DNA of 64,000 nucleotides from CBDBBY01 sp965205055 (GCA_965205055.1 OZ242030.1:1674001-1738000), one strand, 5' to 3'; counted from the first letter of the stretch, positions 9,811 to 18,913 are shown. Notes: generated by a model not told the origin, from the letters alone. Numbers and translations: made by a program.

Positions 9811-9863
9811 TGCATATGCTCCAATTCGTGAATCTGCAGCGACGGTCGGATTGCGGCAAGCTG

Positions 9864-10889
9864 TCAACTTGCCGCGTCGGCCAAGCGCTTGCCGTCGCTG
9901 TTGAACCAGATTGCTGCCCCCTCGCGAGCCATAACTTGCACCGAATTCCCGGGTTCGGCGGCGAGATCAGCGCCGACCAGCGCATGCACTTTGACCCCGT
10001 CGGCCTCAAGCAGCGCGACCACCTCGTCGCCCTTGTGCTCGACAGTGACCAAGGCGGCCGTTTCCCCGCCGTTTGCTCCGACCTGCAGGTCTTCAGGCCG
10101 AATGCCGGCGGTCGTCGCGCCGGGAGGGCCGTCGCCCACGCCGAATCGGCTTGGCGGAACGAGATTGACCTGAGGACGCCCCAGCCTTTGCGCAGCGCGT
10201 ATCGTTGCCGGCCGTTCATAGACTTCCCGCGGCGCGTCGAGTTGAATCAATTGTCCTTGTTCCAAAATTCCGATCCGGTCAGCCAATGTCATTGCCTCAA
10301 GCTGATCGTGGGTGACATACAAAATCGTCGCGCCGAGATCCCGCTGTATTCTCTTCAACTCCAATCGCAGCTCTTCGCGCAGCTTCGCGTCGAGCGACGA
10401 GAGCGGCTCGTCCATCAGAAACAGATTCGGTTTCCGGACAAGCGCGCGGCCGATCGAGACCCGTTGCATTTCTCCGCCCGAAAGCTGGGTGACGGGGGAA
10501 GTGAGCTTATGGCCGATTCGCAGCATTTCCGCCGTTTCGTCAACGCGCCTCTTTATCTCGTCCTCTCCGGTCCGCCTGCCGGGCGCGCGCAACGGAAACG
10601 CCAGATTGTCGTAAACCGTGTAGTGCGGATAGAGCGAATACTGCTGGAATACGAACGCGACATCGCGAGCGGCCGGCGGAACTTCTGTGACGTCTGCGCC
10701 GTCGATCCGAATCGTTCCATTGTCCGGCCGTTCCAGCCCGGCGAACAATCTGAGCGTCGTCGTCTTGCCGGCGCCGGTGGGTCCCAGGATCACGAGGAAT
10801 TCGCCGTCGGCGATATCCAGCGACAATTCGGACACCGCGACAGTTTCGCCGAACGACTTCGAAACGTTCTCCAGATTGGCTTCAGCCAT
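9864..10889 (-). CDS. ABC importer ATPase 1 (MalK/UgpC class)
   Basis: A 341-residue ATPase of a carbohydrate or polyol importer. It has Walker A GPTGAGKTT, the Q-loop in FVFQQYSLYPHYTV, a normal signature LSGGEMQRV, Walker B LFLMDEPLSSLDA, the H-loop in YVTHDQ, and a C-terminal TOBE-like domain from about residue 235. Its start overlaps the end of the other ATPase gene by 8 bases, so the two are made together and probably pair as a heterodimer. This resembles the two-ATPase arrangement of the GlpS/GlpT glycerol importer. Confidence 0.92.
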   Translation of the reverse strand: MAEANLENVSKSFGETVAVSELSLDIADGEFLVILGPTGAGKTTTLRLFAGLERPDNGTIRIDGADVTEVPPAARDVAFVFQQYSLYPHYTVYDNLAFPLRAPGRRTGEDEIKRRVDETAEMLRIGHKLTSPVTQLSGGEMQRVSIGRALVRKPNLFLMDEPLSSLDAKLREELRLELKRIQRDLGATILYVTHDQLEAMTLADRIGILEQGQLIQLDAPREVYERPATIRAAQRLGRPQVNLVPPSRFGVGDGPPGATTAGIRPEDLQVGANGGETAALVTVEHKGDEVVALLEADGVKVHALVGADLAAEPGNSVQVMAREGAAIWFNSDGKRLADAAS

Positions 10890-11979
10890 CGCGAAGGTCT
10901 CCGGAATTCTCGCTTGGGATGGCCGCGTCCGTTTCGCTGTCGAAAAGGATCACCCGCCCCGAATCGAATTCCAAGCCGATGTTTTCGCCGTCGCTCACCT
11001 TGACGCTGTTCGGCGCCCGCAGCCTGATTCGCCCGGCTTCGGTATCGACGACCACGAACTGCCGCGCGCCGGTGTACTCGACTCCGAATACAGTTCCGCG
11101 CAATTCGCCGGAATCGCTGATCCGAATATGCTCCGCGCGGGCGCCAAGGTATGCGAGATCCCCCGAATGCCCGGATCTGGTCGCAGGCACCGGAATATCG
11201 ACATCCGCAATTTTCACCGATTTCGAACCGGGCGGAATTTTTCCGCGCACCGGCATGAAATTCATTGAGGGCGAGCCGATGAAGCCCGCCACGAACTTCG
11301 TCGCGGGTCGATCATAGACTTCCTGCGGCGCTCCGACCTGCAGGACTTCCGCGTGATTCATGACGCAGATCCGGTCCGCCATCGCCATCGCCTCCACCTG
11401 ATCGTGGGTCACGTACACGGTTGTCGCGCCGATCCGGTTATGCAGAAGCCGCAGCTCCTCGCACATGACGTCTCTGAATTCCGCATCAAGCGCGCCCAGA
11501 GGCTCGTCCATCAGGAATGCTTTCGCCCGCCTGATGATCGCCCGGCCCAATGCAACCCTTTGGCGATCCCCCGCCGAGAGCCCGCCGACGCCGCGGTCCA
11601 GAACATGGTCGATCCGAAGCATCTTGGCCACTTCTTCGGTGCGGGTTTTGATTTCGCTTCGCGAAAGGCCGGCGAGACGGAGCGGAAACGAAACATTCCG
11701 GCGGACGGTCATGTGAGGGTAGAGAGCGAACAGCTGGAATACGAACGCGATGTCGCGCTGCGAAGCGCGTTTCCAAGTCACGTCTTCGCCGTCGATCCGG
11801 ATGTTGCCGGTGGTCGGCAGTTCCAGACCGGCAATCATTCGAAGCGTCGTGGTCTTTCCGCAGCCGGACGGGCCGAGCATCACGAAGAACTCGCCGTCGC
11901 CGATAGTGAAGTTCAGGTCGCGGACGGCGACGAACTCGTCGAATTCCTTCCGGATGCCTGACAACGCGATCTCAGCCAT
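10882..11979 (-). CDS. ABC importer ATPase 2 with unusual signature motif
   Basis: A 365-residue paralogue of the neighbouring ATPase. It has Walker A GPSGCGKTT, Q-loop FVFQLFALYPHMTV, Walker B AFLMDEPLGALDA, H-loop YVTHDQ and a C-terminal TOBE domain. The signature motif is LSAGDRQRV instead of LSGGQ, so one of the two composite ATP sites of a heterodimer would be atypical. Two nonidentical ATPase genes in one importer operon recall GlpS/GlpT. The order here differs from the glpSTPQV operon as I remember it, so I do not assign those names. Confidence 0.92.
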   Translation of the reverse strand: MAEIALSGIRKEFDEFVAVRDLNFTIGDGEFFVMLGPSGCGKTTTLRMIAGLELPTTGNIRIDGEDVTWKRASQRDIAFVFQLFALYPHMTVRRNVSFPLRLAGLSRSEIKTRTEEVAKMLRIDHVLDRGVGGLSAGDRQRVALGRAIIRRAKAFLMDEPLGALDAEFRDVMCEELRLLHNRIGATTVYVTHDQVEAMAMADRICVMNHAEVLQVGAPQEVYDRPATKFVAGFIGSPSMNFMPVRGKIPPGSKSVKIADVDIPVPATRSGHSGDLAYLGARAEHIRISDSGELRGTVFGVEYTGARQFVVVDTEAGRIRLRAPNSVKVSDGENIGLEFDSGRVILFDSETDAAIPSENSGDLRDG

Positions 11980-12166
11980 GGGCTACAGCCTCCGAGCGGA
12001 AAAGCATCTTCCGCGCGGGCGCATATGCCTTGAGCGCCGCATAAAAGATTCCGTATCGACGGAGCATCCTCCGCGCGAACGCATAAGCCTTGCCCGAAAA
12101 CGCCAAGGCTTCTCCTGCAATGATCGCTTCGGCCATCGCGCGTTCATTCCGGAAAGTGGCTGACAA
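11972..12166 (-). other. Short repeat-containing reading frame ahead of ATPase 2
   Basis: A 64-codon frame lies between the small membrane protein and ATPase 2 and overlaps both by a few bases. It contains a duplicated segment: KAYAFARRML and KAYAPARKML, encoded by two imperfect 34-base direct repeats at about 12001-12034 and 12061-12094. It could be translated and couple ATPase 2 to the upstream genes, or it may just be a spacer duplication. No family was recognised. Confidence 0.3.
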
Positions 12167-12335
12167 TGACGAATCCGATCGTGCCGACCAGGATCACCGA
12201 GAACGACCAGCTGAACGCCAACATCCAGAACGGCTGCATCAGCATGAAGACGCCGATGCCGATGACCACAGTGGCCGCATTCTCCCACGGGCCGCGGCGA
12301 AAATACTTCCGCATTCCGGTTTTCGCGCCGTTCAT
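12144..12335 (-). CDS. Small membrane protein of the ABC-importer operon
   Basis: A 63-residue protein with two hydrophobic segments (AATVVIGIGVFMLMQPFWML and SVILVGTIGFVIV). Its ATG overlaps the stop codon of the upstream permease as ATGA, which shows cotranslation. A small membrane protein is also encoded in glycerol-type (GlpSTPQV-like) ABC operons, where its role is unclear, and this may be its equivalent. It could stabilise the permease pair; that is inference. Confidence 0.65.
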   Translation of the reverse strand: MNGAKTGMRKYFRRGPWENAATVVIGIGVFMLMQPFWMLAFSWSFSVILVGTIGFVIVSHFPE

Positions 12336-13276
12336 CGTCTGACCGCCCCGAAAGTGATCCCTCTGAGAAGCTGATTTCTCAGAAACACCGTGAATATGAC
12401 GACCGGCAGAAGGAAGAGAGTGGTTCCCGCTGCCACCGCAGGCCAATCAAGTCCCCCTTCGCCGATGATTATGGGGATGAAGGGAGGCGCCGTCTGAGCG
12501 GTCCCCGAAGTGAGGAGCAGCGCGAAAGCGTACTCGTTCCATGCGAATATCAGGCAAAAGATCGCCGTCGCGGCGATGCCCGCTCGCATCTGCGGAAGGA
12601 CGACCTTCCAGAAGGCCGCGAGCCGCGAATATCCGTCCACCACAGCGGCTTCCTCGTACTCTCGCGGGATCTCGTCGACGAAGCCCTTCAGGAGCCACAC
12701 CGACAGGCTTAGGTTGACCGCCGTATAGAGCAGAATCATCCCTAGTGCAGTGTCCGAAAGCCCCAGCGTTCTGAACATGAGGAAGATCGGGATGGCGACC
12801 GCCACCGGAGGCATCATTCGGGTCGACAGGATGAAGAACAGCAAGTCGTCCTTCAACGGCACCCTGAACCGCGAAAACCCGTACGCGGCGAGCGTCCCCA
12901 GGAATACGGCGAGGAACGTGGATCCGAAGCCGATCACGATGGAATTCCAATACCGGTCCGCAAAGCGGCTCGGGCCGGCGATCACCATGTTGCGCTTGCG
13001 GACGAGCTCTTCGTACCATGTCTTGGGCGGACCGAGGCTCTCGATATATTCGGAAGTCTGTCTGGACCGCGCCGTGAACAGATTGACGTATCCCTCCAGC
13101 GTCGGCTCGAAGAAGACCTTGGGAGGGTAAGAAATCGAATCCGGCGGCGACTTGAAGCTGGTCGCCAGAATCCAGACGAGCGGGATGATCGCGACCATGG
13201 AGTACAGAATGACCACCACGGCCGCCAGCGCGCGGCCGGCGCCGGACGATTCGCCGGGTTTCGCCAGGCGCTTCAC
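12332..13276 (-). CDS. ABC importer permease 2 (MalG class)
   Basis: A 314-residue inner-membrane permease with about six membrane spans. The EAA loop EYEEAAVVDGYSRLAAFWKV, which contacts the ATPases, marks it as the MalG-like partner of the preceding permease. The GTG start at 13276 overlaps the previous stop codon as GTGA. An ATG 33 codons further upstream lies inside permease 1 and is less likely. Substrate specificity cannot be read from the sequence. Confidence 0.9.
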   Translation of the reverse strand: MKRLAKPGESSGAGRALAAVVVILYSMVAIIPLVWILATSFKSPPDSISYPPKVFFEPTLEGYVNLFTARSRQTSEYIESLGPPKTWYEELVRKRNMVIAGPSRFADRYWNSIVIGFGSTFLAVFLGTLAAYGFSRFRVPLKDDLLFFILSTRMMPPVAVAIPIFLMFRTLGLSDTALGMILLYTAVNLSLSVWLLKGFVDEIPREYEEAAVVDGYSRLAAFWKVVLPQMRAGIAATAIFCLIFAWNEYAFALLLTSGTAQTAPPFIPIIIGEGGLDWPAVAAGTTLFLLPVVIFTVFLRNQLLRGITFGAVRR

Positions 13277-14202
13277 GACTTCACCCGATTGAGGGCTTTG
13301 ACATAGATGTTGCCCAATCCGAACACGGTCACGAACAGAATGATCGCGAACGCCGAGCTGTAGCCGGTCCGCCACTTCTCGAAAGCTTCGCGTTTCAAGT
13401 TGATTGAGGCGAGCTCCGTCGTGGAGCCGGGTCCGCCCGAGGTCAGCTCGACGACCATGTCGAACATCTTGAAGTTTTCAATCGCCCTGAACAGCACCGC
13501 GAGCATGAGGAACGGCAGAACGCGCGGCAGCGTGATGTACCAGAACTTCTGGACGGCGTTGGCCCGATCCACTTCCGCCGCCTCGTAGAGATAGTCGGGA
13601 ATCGACCGCAAGCCCGCCAGGCAAAGCACCATGATGTACGGAGACCACATCCAGGTATCGACGATGATGATTGCCCACGGCGCGAGCTGCACCGAGCCGA
13701 TCATGTCGAGCGCGCCGGTTCCGAGGAAAAAGTCGATGATGTAGGAGAAAATGCCGGTTTGCGGCTGGTAGATGTAGGTCCAGAAAACCCCCACGACCGC
13801 CGGGGACAGCATCATCGGAATCAGGATGATCGTCGTCCAGAAGCTCGCCCCTCTGAAATTCTTGTTGATGAGAAGGGCGAGGCCGAATCCGATCAGGATC
13901 TGCAGCGCCATCGTCCAGATCACGAAGTGGGCCGTCGCCTGAAGATAGCCCCAGATGTCTTCCGAACCGAGCAGCCGCTCGTAATTCCGCGTCCCTATCC
14001 ACTTGATGGGCCTTCCGGGCTGGTTGGCCCGGTAGTTCGTGAATGAAAGATAGATCGTCCACAACAGCGGGAAGATGTTGACAGCGAGCAGCAGGAAAAC
14101 CGTCGGCCCGATGAAGATCCACGCGATGGCTCTGTCGGACAACCCTCGGACGCGCGAAGCGAACTGCTGCCGGGCGACACCCGCGTTCGACACATCCGAC
14201 AT
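13273..14202 (-). CDS. ABC importer permease 1 (MalF class)
   Basis: A 309-residue inner-membrane permease beginning with a cytoplasmic segment and then a membrane span (AWIFIGPTVFLLLAVNIFPL). The EAA loop is YLYEAAEVDRANAVQKFWYI. The C-terminal span contains FAIILFVTVFGLGNIYV. It lies 66 bases downstream of the binding-protein gene, with a strong hairpin in the gap, and overlaps permease 2. Family assignment is firm; the substrate is inferred only from the operon. Confidence 0.92.
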   Translation of the reverse strand: MSDVSNAGVARQQFASRVRGLSDRAIAWIFIGPTVFLLLAVNIFPLLWTIYLSFTNYRANQPGRPIKWIGTRNYERLLGSEDIWGYLQATAHFVIWTMALQILIGFGLALLINKNFRGASFWTTIILIPMMLSPAVVGVFWTYIYQPQTGIFSYIIDFFLGTGALDMIGSVQLAPWAIIIVDTWMWSPYIMVLCLAGLRSIPDYLYEAAEVDRANAVQKFWYITLPRVLPFLMLAVLFRAIENFKMFDMVVELTSGGPGSTTELASINLKREAFEKWRTGYSSAFAIILFVTVFGLGNIYVKALNRVKS

Positions 14203-14225
14203 TCGCCATTCCCGCCTTTCAAATC

Positions 14226-14249
14226 GGCGGCCCGGATCGCCGGGCCGCC
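14226..14249 (-). promoter_or_regulatory. Strong hairpin between binding-protein and permease genes
   Basis: GGCGGCCCGG pairs perfectly with CCGGGCCGCC around a 4-base ATCG loop. A hairpin here commonly protects the upstream binding-protein message and lowers expression of the permease genes. There is no T run, so attenuation or mRNA stabilisation is more likely than full termination. Confidence 0.55.
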
Positions 14250-14268
14250 AAGCGTCTTGAATTCAGGC

Positions 14269-15588
14269 TCAGAGTTTGCCGTCGTCTTCGAACGAAATCG
14301 TCCAGTCTTCAATCAGCTTGTCCAGCGCCTCCTGCGCGGTTCCCTCTCCGGCGACCACGTAGTCGTGCACCCGCTGCTGCATGGCCAGGAGGAGTTCGGC
14401 GTAAATCGGCTCTTGCCAGAAGTCCTGGACGCCGGACATCGCCTTGAGGAAGTCGGCGGCGAACGGAGCCGTGTCGGCGAAGCCGGGATCTTCCAATACC
14501 GACTTGTGGCAGGAATACCCTCCGAGCGCCCACCATTTGGCCTGCACGTCCGGCTGAGCGAACCACTTGATGTACTCCAGCGCCAAGTCCTGCTTGTCGG
14601 AATACGCGACGACGGAAATCCCCTGGCCGCCGAGAGTCGAAGCGTCGATGTTCTGGCTGGGATTGACGAAGAAGCCAGAGGTTTCGCCGCCGACCACTTC
14701 GTCCTTCGCGATGCCCGGGAAGAAGGCGAACCAGTTCATCTGCATCGCGACCTGCCCCGATTTGTAAGCGTCGAGGTTCGCGACCATGTAGGCGTCGGCG
14801 TGGCCGGGCGGAGTGCAGCAGTCGTACATCGCCTTGTAGAACTCGAGCCCTTCCGCCGCCTCCGGCGAATTCACCGCTCCCTCCATGTCGTAGGAGCCGG
14901 GCGAATTCTCGTATTTGAAGCCCCACGGATAAAGCGCCGAAGTGACGCCCATCGTGATTCCTTCGGAGCCGCGCTCGGTGTAGATCGCCGCGCCGTAACG
15001 CGTCTCGCCGTCGATCTCGCGCCCTTGGAAGAATTTCGCGATATCCATCAGCTCGTTCCAATTGCTCGGCACGCCGAGATCACGCCCGTGCTCGGCCTTG
15101 AATGCCTCCTGAAGCTCCGGCTTGGAGAACCAGTCCTTGCGGTAGACCCATCCGAGCGCGTCGCCCATCGCGGGAAGCGCGTAGTAATTGGGTTCGCCTT
15201 TCGGCCAGGTCGAATAGGCGTAGACGGTCGCGGGAAGGAAATCGTCCATCGAAATCCCTTCCGAATCGAAGAAGTCGTTCAGCTGGACATAGTGCCCGTA
15301 CGTGGCTCCGCCGCCGATCCATTGGCTGTCGCCGATCATCAGGTCGCACAGCTTTCCGCCCGAATTCAGCTCGTTGAGGAAGCGGTCCGCGAAGTTCGTC
15401 CAAGGCACGAATTCGAAGTTCATGCCGATTCCGGTCGAAGCCGTGAAATCCTTCGACAGTTCGACCAAAGCGTTCGCCGGGTCCCAAGCGGCCCAGCAAA
15501 GCGTAATTTCGTTGTCTTGCGCTTGAACGCCCGTCGTCGCCGCGGCAGCGACCGCCGACGCCAGTGCAGCTTTTGCTAGTTTTCTCAT
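14269..15588 (-). CDS. ABC importer substrate-binding protein (extracellular family 1)
   Basis: A 439-residue periplasmic binding protein. The signal peptide is alanine rich and ends in GVQAQ, and the mature part opens with ITLCWAAWDPANALVELSKD. Family 1 features include DLMIGDSQWIGGG, MGDALGWVYRKDWF and QVAMQMNWFAFFPGI. It is first in the operon and preceded by a good ribosome binding site (AGGGGAA). The ligand is not identifiable, but the operon ends in dhaK, which points to a triose or small polyol. GlpV proteins, as I recall them, are clearly longer, so this is probably a different importer class. Confidence 0.9.
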   Translation of the reverse strand: MRKLAKAALASAVAAAATTGVQAQDNEITLCWAAWDPANALVELSKDFTASTGIGMNFEFVPWTNFADRFLNELNSGGKLCDLMIGDSQWIGGGATYGHYVQLNDFFDSEGISMDDFLPATVYAYSTWPKGEPNYYALPAMGDALGWVYRKDWFSKPELQEAFKAEHGRDLGVPSNWNELMDIAKFFQGREIDGETRYGAAIYTERGSEGITMGVTSALYPWGFKYENSPGSYDMEGAVNSPEAAEGLEFYKAMYDCCTPPGHADAYMVANLDAYKSGQVAMQMNWFAFFPGIAKDEVVGGETSGFFVNPSQNIDASTLGGQGISVVAYSDKQDLALEYIKWFAQPDVQAKWWALGGYSCHKSVLEDPGFADTAPFAADFLKAMSGVQDFWQEPIYAELLLAMQQRVHDYVVAGEGTAQEALDKLIEDWTISFEDDGKL

Positions 15589-15989
15589 TTCATTCCCCTG
15601 TTTTCATTTTGCCGAGCCATGCGGCGGCAGTTTCAAAGCAACCGCCGGATTTCTCAAATCGGTGCAAAATACAATCGGGCATCGAGATTGGTCAAGGCGT
15701 TCACTGGCCTCAAGCAGGGTTATTCGCGATTTTTATGTTTGCGGCGAATTGCTGGTCAAACGAGGGGATCCAGCGAGGCGCCCTTGCAGCGTGCAGCACG
15801 CGCTTGCTCCGGCATGCGTCGGACAGCGCGGGTTGGGTGCGTTCCGTGATTCTTGGCATGGCAACTACCGCAACCTCGAAACGCCAAACCCGGGAGACGC
15901 GCGAGAGCGCAAAACCGCCCCAACCAAAAGGCATGAAACGCATCCGCATGGGTTTGACGATTGCCGGCTATTTTGGCAAACGCTGCGGA
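15589..15989. other. Divergent intergenic region between ABC operon and lepA
   Basis: About 400 bases must hold the promoters of both the ABC operon (minus) and lepA (plus). The lepA frame stays open upstream of 15990, but that extension has no resemblance to LepA. No operator or riboswitch was recognised. Confidence 0.5.
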
Positions 15990-17789
15990 ATGCCGAAATC
16001 CATCCGAATTCGCAATTTTTCCATCATCGCCCATATCGACCATGGAAAAAGCACGCTGGCCGACCGCCTGATGGAGGCCACCGGAACCGTCAGCGCACGG
16101 GATATGAAGGCTCAGCTCCTCGATTCCATGGATATCGAGCGGGAGCGGGGCATCACCATCAAGGCCAATACGGTTCGCATCGAATACAAGGCGGACGATG
16201 GCAATCCGTACGTGCTCAATCTGATCGACACCCCGGGACACGTGGATTTCGCATACGAGGTCTCGCGATCCATGCGGGCGGTCGAAGGATCGCTGCTCGT
16301 CGTCGACGCATCGCAAGGCGTCGAAGCGCAAACGCTAGCCAACGCGTATCAGGCAGTCGCGGCGGACCATGATCTGGTGCCGGTATTGAACAAGATCGAC
16401 CTTCCCGCCGCGGACCCCGAGACCGTGCGCGGGCAAATCGAGGAAGTCGTCGGGATAGACGCGAGTCAAGCCATAGAAGTTTCGGCCAAGACGGGCATCG
16501 GCATCAGCGATGTCCTGGAAGCGATCGTCGGCGAACTGCCTGCGCCGGAGGGCGAACTGGATGCTCCGCTCAAAGCCTTGCTGGTGGACAGCTGGTACAA
16601 TCAGTTTCTGGGAGTCGTCGTTCTCGTCAGGATATTCGACGGAGTGCTTCGCAAGGGCGATCAGGTTCGGCTGATGTCGACCGGGGCCAGCTATCACGTC
16701 GACCGGGTGGGCGTATTCCGTCCCGCGATGGACGAGGTTCGGGAACTCGCCCCCGGCGAGATCGGATTCTTCACGGCGTCGATCAAGCAAGTGCGGGACA
16801 CTCGCGTAGGAGACACGGTCACGCACGAAAAAAACGGATGCGAGGAGCCGATCGAAGGCATGCAGCCTTCCAAACCCGTTGTGTTTTGCGGCTTGTTTCC
16901 TGTGGACAACAGCGATTTCGAGAATCTGCGGGAAGCGATCGCCAAAATATCGCTGAACGACGCGTCGTTCAGCAGCGAGCCTGAAACCTCCGCCGCTTTG
17001 GGATCAGGGTTTCAATGCGGATTTCTGGGGCTGCTGCACTTGGAGGTCATCCGCGACCGGCTGGAGCGCGAATACGAGCTGGACTTGATAACCACCGCGC
17101 CGTCGGTCGTCTACAAGGTCCAGATGCGCGACGGCAGCGAAGTCAGCGTCTACAATCCGGCGGATATGCCCGATCCGGCGAAAATCGACTCGATCATGGA
17201 GCCGAGGATCAATGCGACGATACTGGTTCCTTCCGAGTATTTGGGCGAAGTGCTGAAGCTTTGCCACTCGAGGCGCGGCATCCAGCAGGAGCTGACGTTC
17301 GTCGGCGACAGAGCGATGGCCTCGTTCGACCTGCCGCTCAACGAGATCGTCTTCGACTTCTACGACCGCCTCAAATCCGTTTCAAAGGGATACGCGTCAT
17401 TCGACTACTCCATCAAAGGGTATCGAAAAGACAACCTCGTACGAATGCAGATTCTCGTGAACAGCGAACCTGTGGACGCGCTCTCGACCATGGTTCACAG
17501 GGACAACTGCGAGACTCGAGGGCGGGCGATGTGCGAAAAGCTGAAGGAGCTCATACCGCGCCATCTGTTCAAGATACCGGTGCAAGCCGCCGTCGGCGGA
17601 CGGGTTGTCGCGAGAGAGACGATTTCGGCCCTGCGGAAGGACGTCACGGCGAAATGCTACGGCGGAGACATTACGCGCAAGAAAAAACTGCTCGAAAAGC
17701 AGAAGTCGGGAAAGAAGCGCATGCGGCAATTCGGCAAGGTCGAGATTCCGCAGCAAGCGTTCATCAACGCCTTGAAGGTGGAAGCCTAG
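15990..17789 (+). CDS. lepA: Elongation factor 4 (back-translocating GTPase LepA)
   Basis: A 599-residue translational GTPase of normal length. Seen: P-loop AHIDHGKSTLADR near residue 15, switch II DTPGHVDF, the NKID base motif, then domains II-IV with FFTASIKQ and GFQCGFLGLLHLE, and the LepA-specific C terminus with KCYGGDITRKKKLLEKQK and RQFGKVEIPQQAFI. The ATG at 15990 was chosen because MPKSIRIRNFSIIAHIDHGK is the canonical start; upstream codons in frame are not LepA-like. The next gene starts within the stop codon. Confidence 0.97.
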   Translation: MPKSIRIRNFSIIAHIDHGKSTLADRLMEATGTVSARDMKAQLLDSMDIERERGITIKANTVRIEYKADDGNPYVLNLIDTPGHVDFAYEVSRSMRAVEGSLLVVDASQGVEAQTLANAYQAVAADHDLVPVLNKIDLPAADPETVRGQIEEVVGIDASQAIEVSAKTGIGISDVLEAIVGELPAPEGELDAPLKALLVDSWYNQFLGVVVLVRIFDGVLRKGDQVRLMSTGASYHVDRVGVFRPAMDEVRELAPGEIGFFTASIKQVRDTRVGDTVTHEKNGCEEPIEGMQPSKPVVFCGLFPVDNSDFENLREAIAKISLNDASFSSEPETSAALGSGFQCGFLGLLHLEVIRDRLEREYELDLITTAPSVVYKVQMRDGSEVSVYNPADMPDPAKIDSIMEPRINATILVPSEYLGEVLKLCHSRRGIQQELTFVGDRAMASFDLPLNEIVFDFYDRLKSVSKGYASFDYSIKGYRKDNLVRMQILVNSEPVDALSTMVHRDNCETRGRAMCEKLKELIPRHLFKIPVQAAVGGRVVARETISALRKDVTAKCYGGDITRKKKLLEKQKSGKKRMRQFGKVEIPQQAFINALKVEA

Positions 17790-18382
17790 TGACGAGCGGA
17801 ACCGACGGTCCGGATGCAGGCGCCGCCGGACCGGATCAGAACTCTGCCGATCAGACGTCCTCCGCTGAGGTACGCGGCGACATTTGGGAAGACCGGTCAA
17901 AACCCATCTGCACGATTTCGCCTTCGGGAGCGAGGCGGGCATTCGGAATCGCAATGCTCGCCGCGCTGGGCGCGATGTTCATTTGGATCGGATTTGCCAG
18001 CGTCAAGACGAATACCGTTACGGCCGCGACTTTCGGCGTTCTCGGAATCGCGTCGTTTTGGTGCGCTTCGGTTGTCCTGTCGGCAACGTCGGCGTCGATT
18101 CTGCTGCTTCGCAAAGGGCTGGTCACAAGCGACGATATCATCGTCGCAGAACTCGACAACATCAAGGCGGTGGAGCGAGGATTGTTCGCGCTCAAGCCGT
18201 CCAGCGGATTTGTCATTTTGCTCAAGAAACCCATGCCACTAGTGTGGAAGCCCGGACTATGGTGGAGATTCGGCCGCAGGATCGGCGTCGGAGGCGCCAC
18301 GTCGGCGGCCGAGGGCAAGATAATGGCCGAGGCCATCCAAGCATTGATGAGCGGTCAGAAAATAAATTTCCGCTCCAGTTGA
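17789..18382 (+). CDS. PH-like membrane protein following lepA
   Basis: A 197-residue protein with a charged N-terminal tail, two membrane spans (about residues 50-70 and 78-100) and a C-terminal domain containing ELDNIKAVERGLFALKPSSG and WKPGLWWRFGRRIGVGG. I know this pattern from a conserved hypothetical family of Rhodobacteraceae, often next to lepA, with a PH-like domain. The GTG start overlaps the lepA stop codon, indicating translational coupling. The function is unknown. Confidence 0.72.
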   Translation: MTSGTDGPDAGAAGPDQNSADQTSSAEVRGDIWEDRSKPICTISPSGARRAFGIAMLAALGAMFIWIGFASVKTNTVTAATFGVLGIASFWCASVVLSATSASILLLRKGLVTSDDIIVAELDNIKAVERGLFALKPSSGFVILLKKPMPLVWKPGLWWRFGRRIGVGGATSAAEGKIMAEAIQALMSGQKINFRSS

Positions 18383-18420
18383 ATCGGATCATTCGGCGGC
18401 CTGATCGACGCTGGCCCATC

Positions 18421-18524
18421 TCCGCCCGAATTCCTTTCGATCCGTACTTCTGCGCGACACGATCAATCGAAATCATGAAGCCGGCGGTGCGAAGGTCCGG
18501 CACTTCGTCGCGCGATCGACACAT
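18421..18524 (-). pseudogene. 3' fragment of a glutamate dehydrogenase gene
   Basis: The minus strand encodes RSRDEVPDLRTAGFMISIDR followed by VAQKYGSKGI. This matches the last about 33 residues of the complete glutamate dehydrogenase at 26305-27735 with a handful of substitutions. The fragment lacks the stop codon of the full gene. It appears to be what is left of a second, diverged gdh copy whose body was lost when IS material arrived next to it. Confidence 0.8.
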
Positions 18525-18540
18525 CTAGCTTCGACGTTTT

Positions 18541-18650
18541 TTTTCGGATAACCATTTGTTTTTGCGTGTTTTATCCAAATTTTGGGCACTATATCCGGCT
18601 GTATTTCATGTTGCTCTCGGCGGCCTCAATCGATCCGGTAGGGCCCGTCG
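18541..18650 (+). repeat. Dispersed repeat, copy 1
   Basis: About 100 bases that recur, diverged, at 25824-25922. Shared pieces include CGTGTTT, GGCACTA, CTCGGCG and TCGATCC in the same order and spacing. This copy lies between the gdh fragment and the IS5 remnant. Confidence 0.65.
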
Positions 18651-18651
18651 G

Positions 18652-18913
18652 TCAGCGCGATCGCGAAGGCGGCGAGACCCGCCGCATTGCCCGGGACCGG
18701 GGAGTGATGCCGGTCGCGCCACCGAAGACGAATCGGAAAAACAAATAGGACTACGATCGCGAACTCTACAAATTGCGTAACGAAGTCGAACGGCTGTTCC
18801 GAAGAATCAAGGGCTGCCGGAGAATCTACACTCGGTTCGACAAGCTCGACGTGATGTTTCTGGCGTTCCTGAACTTCGCCCTCGTCGGCGAAAGGATATA
18901 TGGCTTAGCGTAA
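18652..18913 (+). pseudogene. C-terminal remnant of an IS5-family transposase
   Basis: The frame reads RDRGVMPVAPPKTNRKNK, then an in-frame TAG at 18746, then DYDRELYKLRNEVERLFRRI and MFLAFLNFALVGERIYGLA to a TAA at 18911. These are C-terminal DDE-domain sequences of an IS5 (IS427-like) transposase. The N-terminal part is missing here. An N-terminal piece of an IS5-type transposase stands at 37268, but the two need not come from one copy. Confidence 0.75.

Noticed and set aside
14257..15579. 440-codon plus-strand frame opposite the substrate-binding protein
   Set aside because: Shadow of a clear periplasmic binding protein with signal peptide and family motifs.
8821..15588. Assignment of the operon as glpSTPQV
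   Set aside because: Two ATPases and a small membrane protein agree, but the gene order and binding-protein length differ from that operon as I know it, and dhaK replaces glycerol genes.
15564..15989. Possible N-terminal extension of LepA by 142 codons
   Set aside because: The extension has no LepA similarity and would make the protein far longer than the family; the canonical start at 15990 fits.
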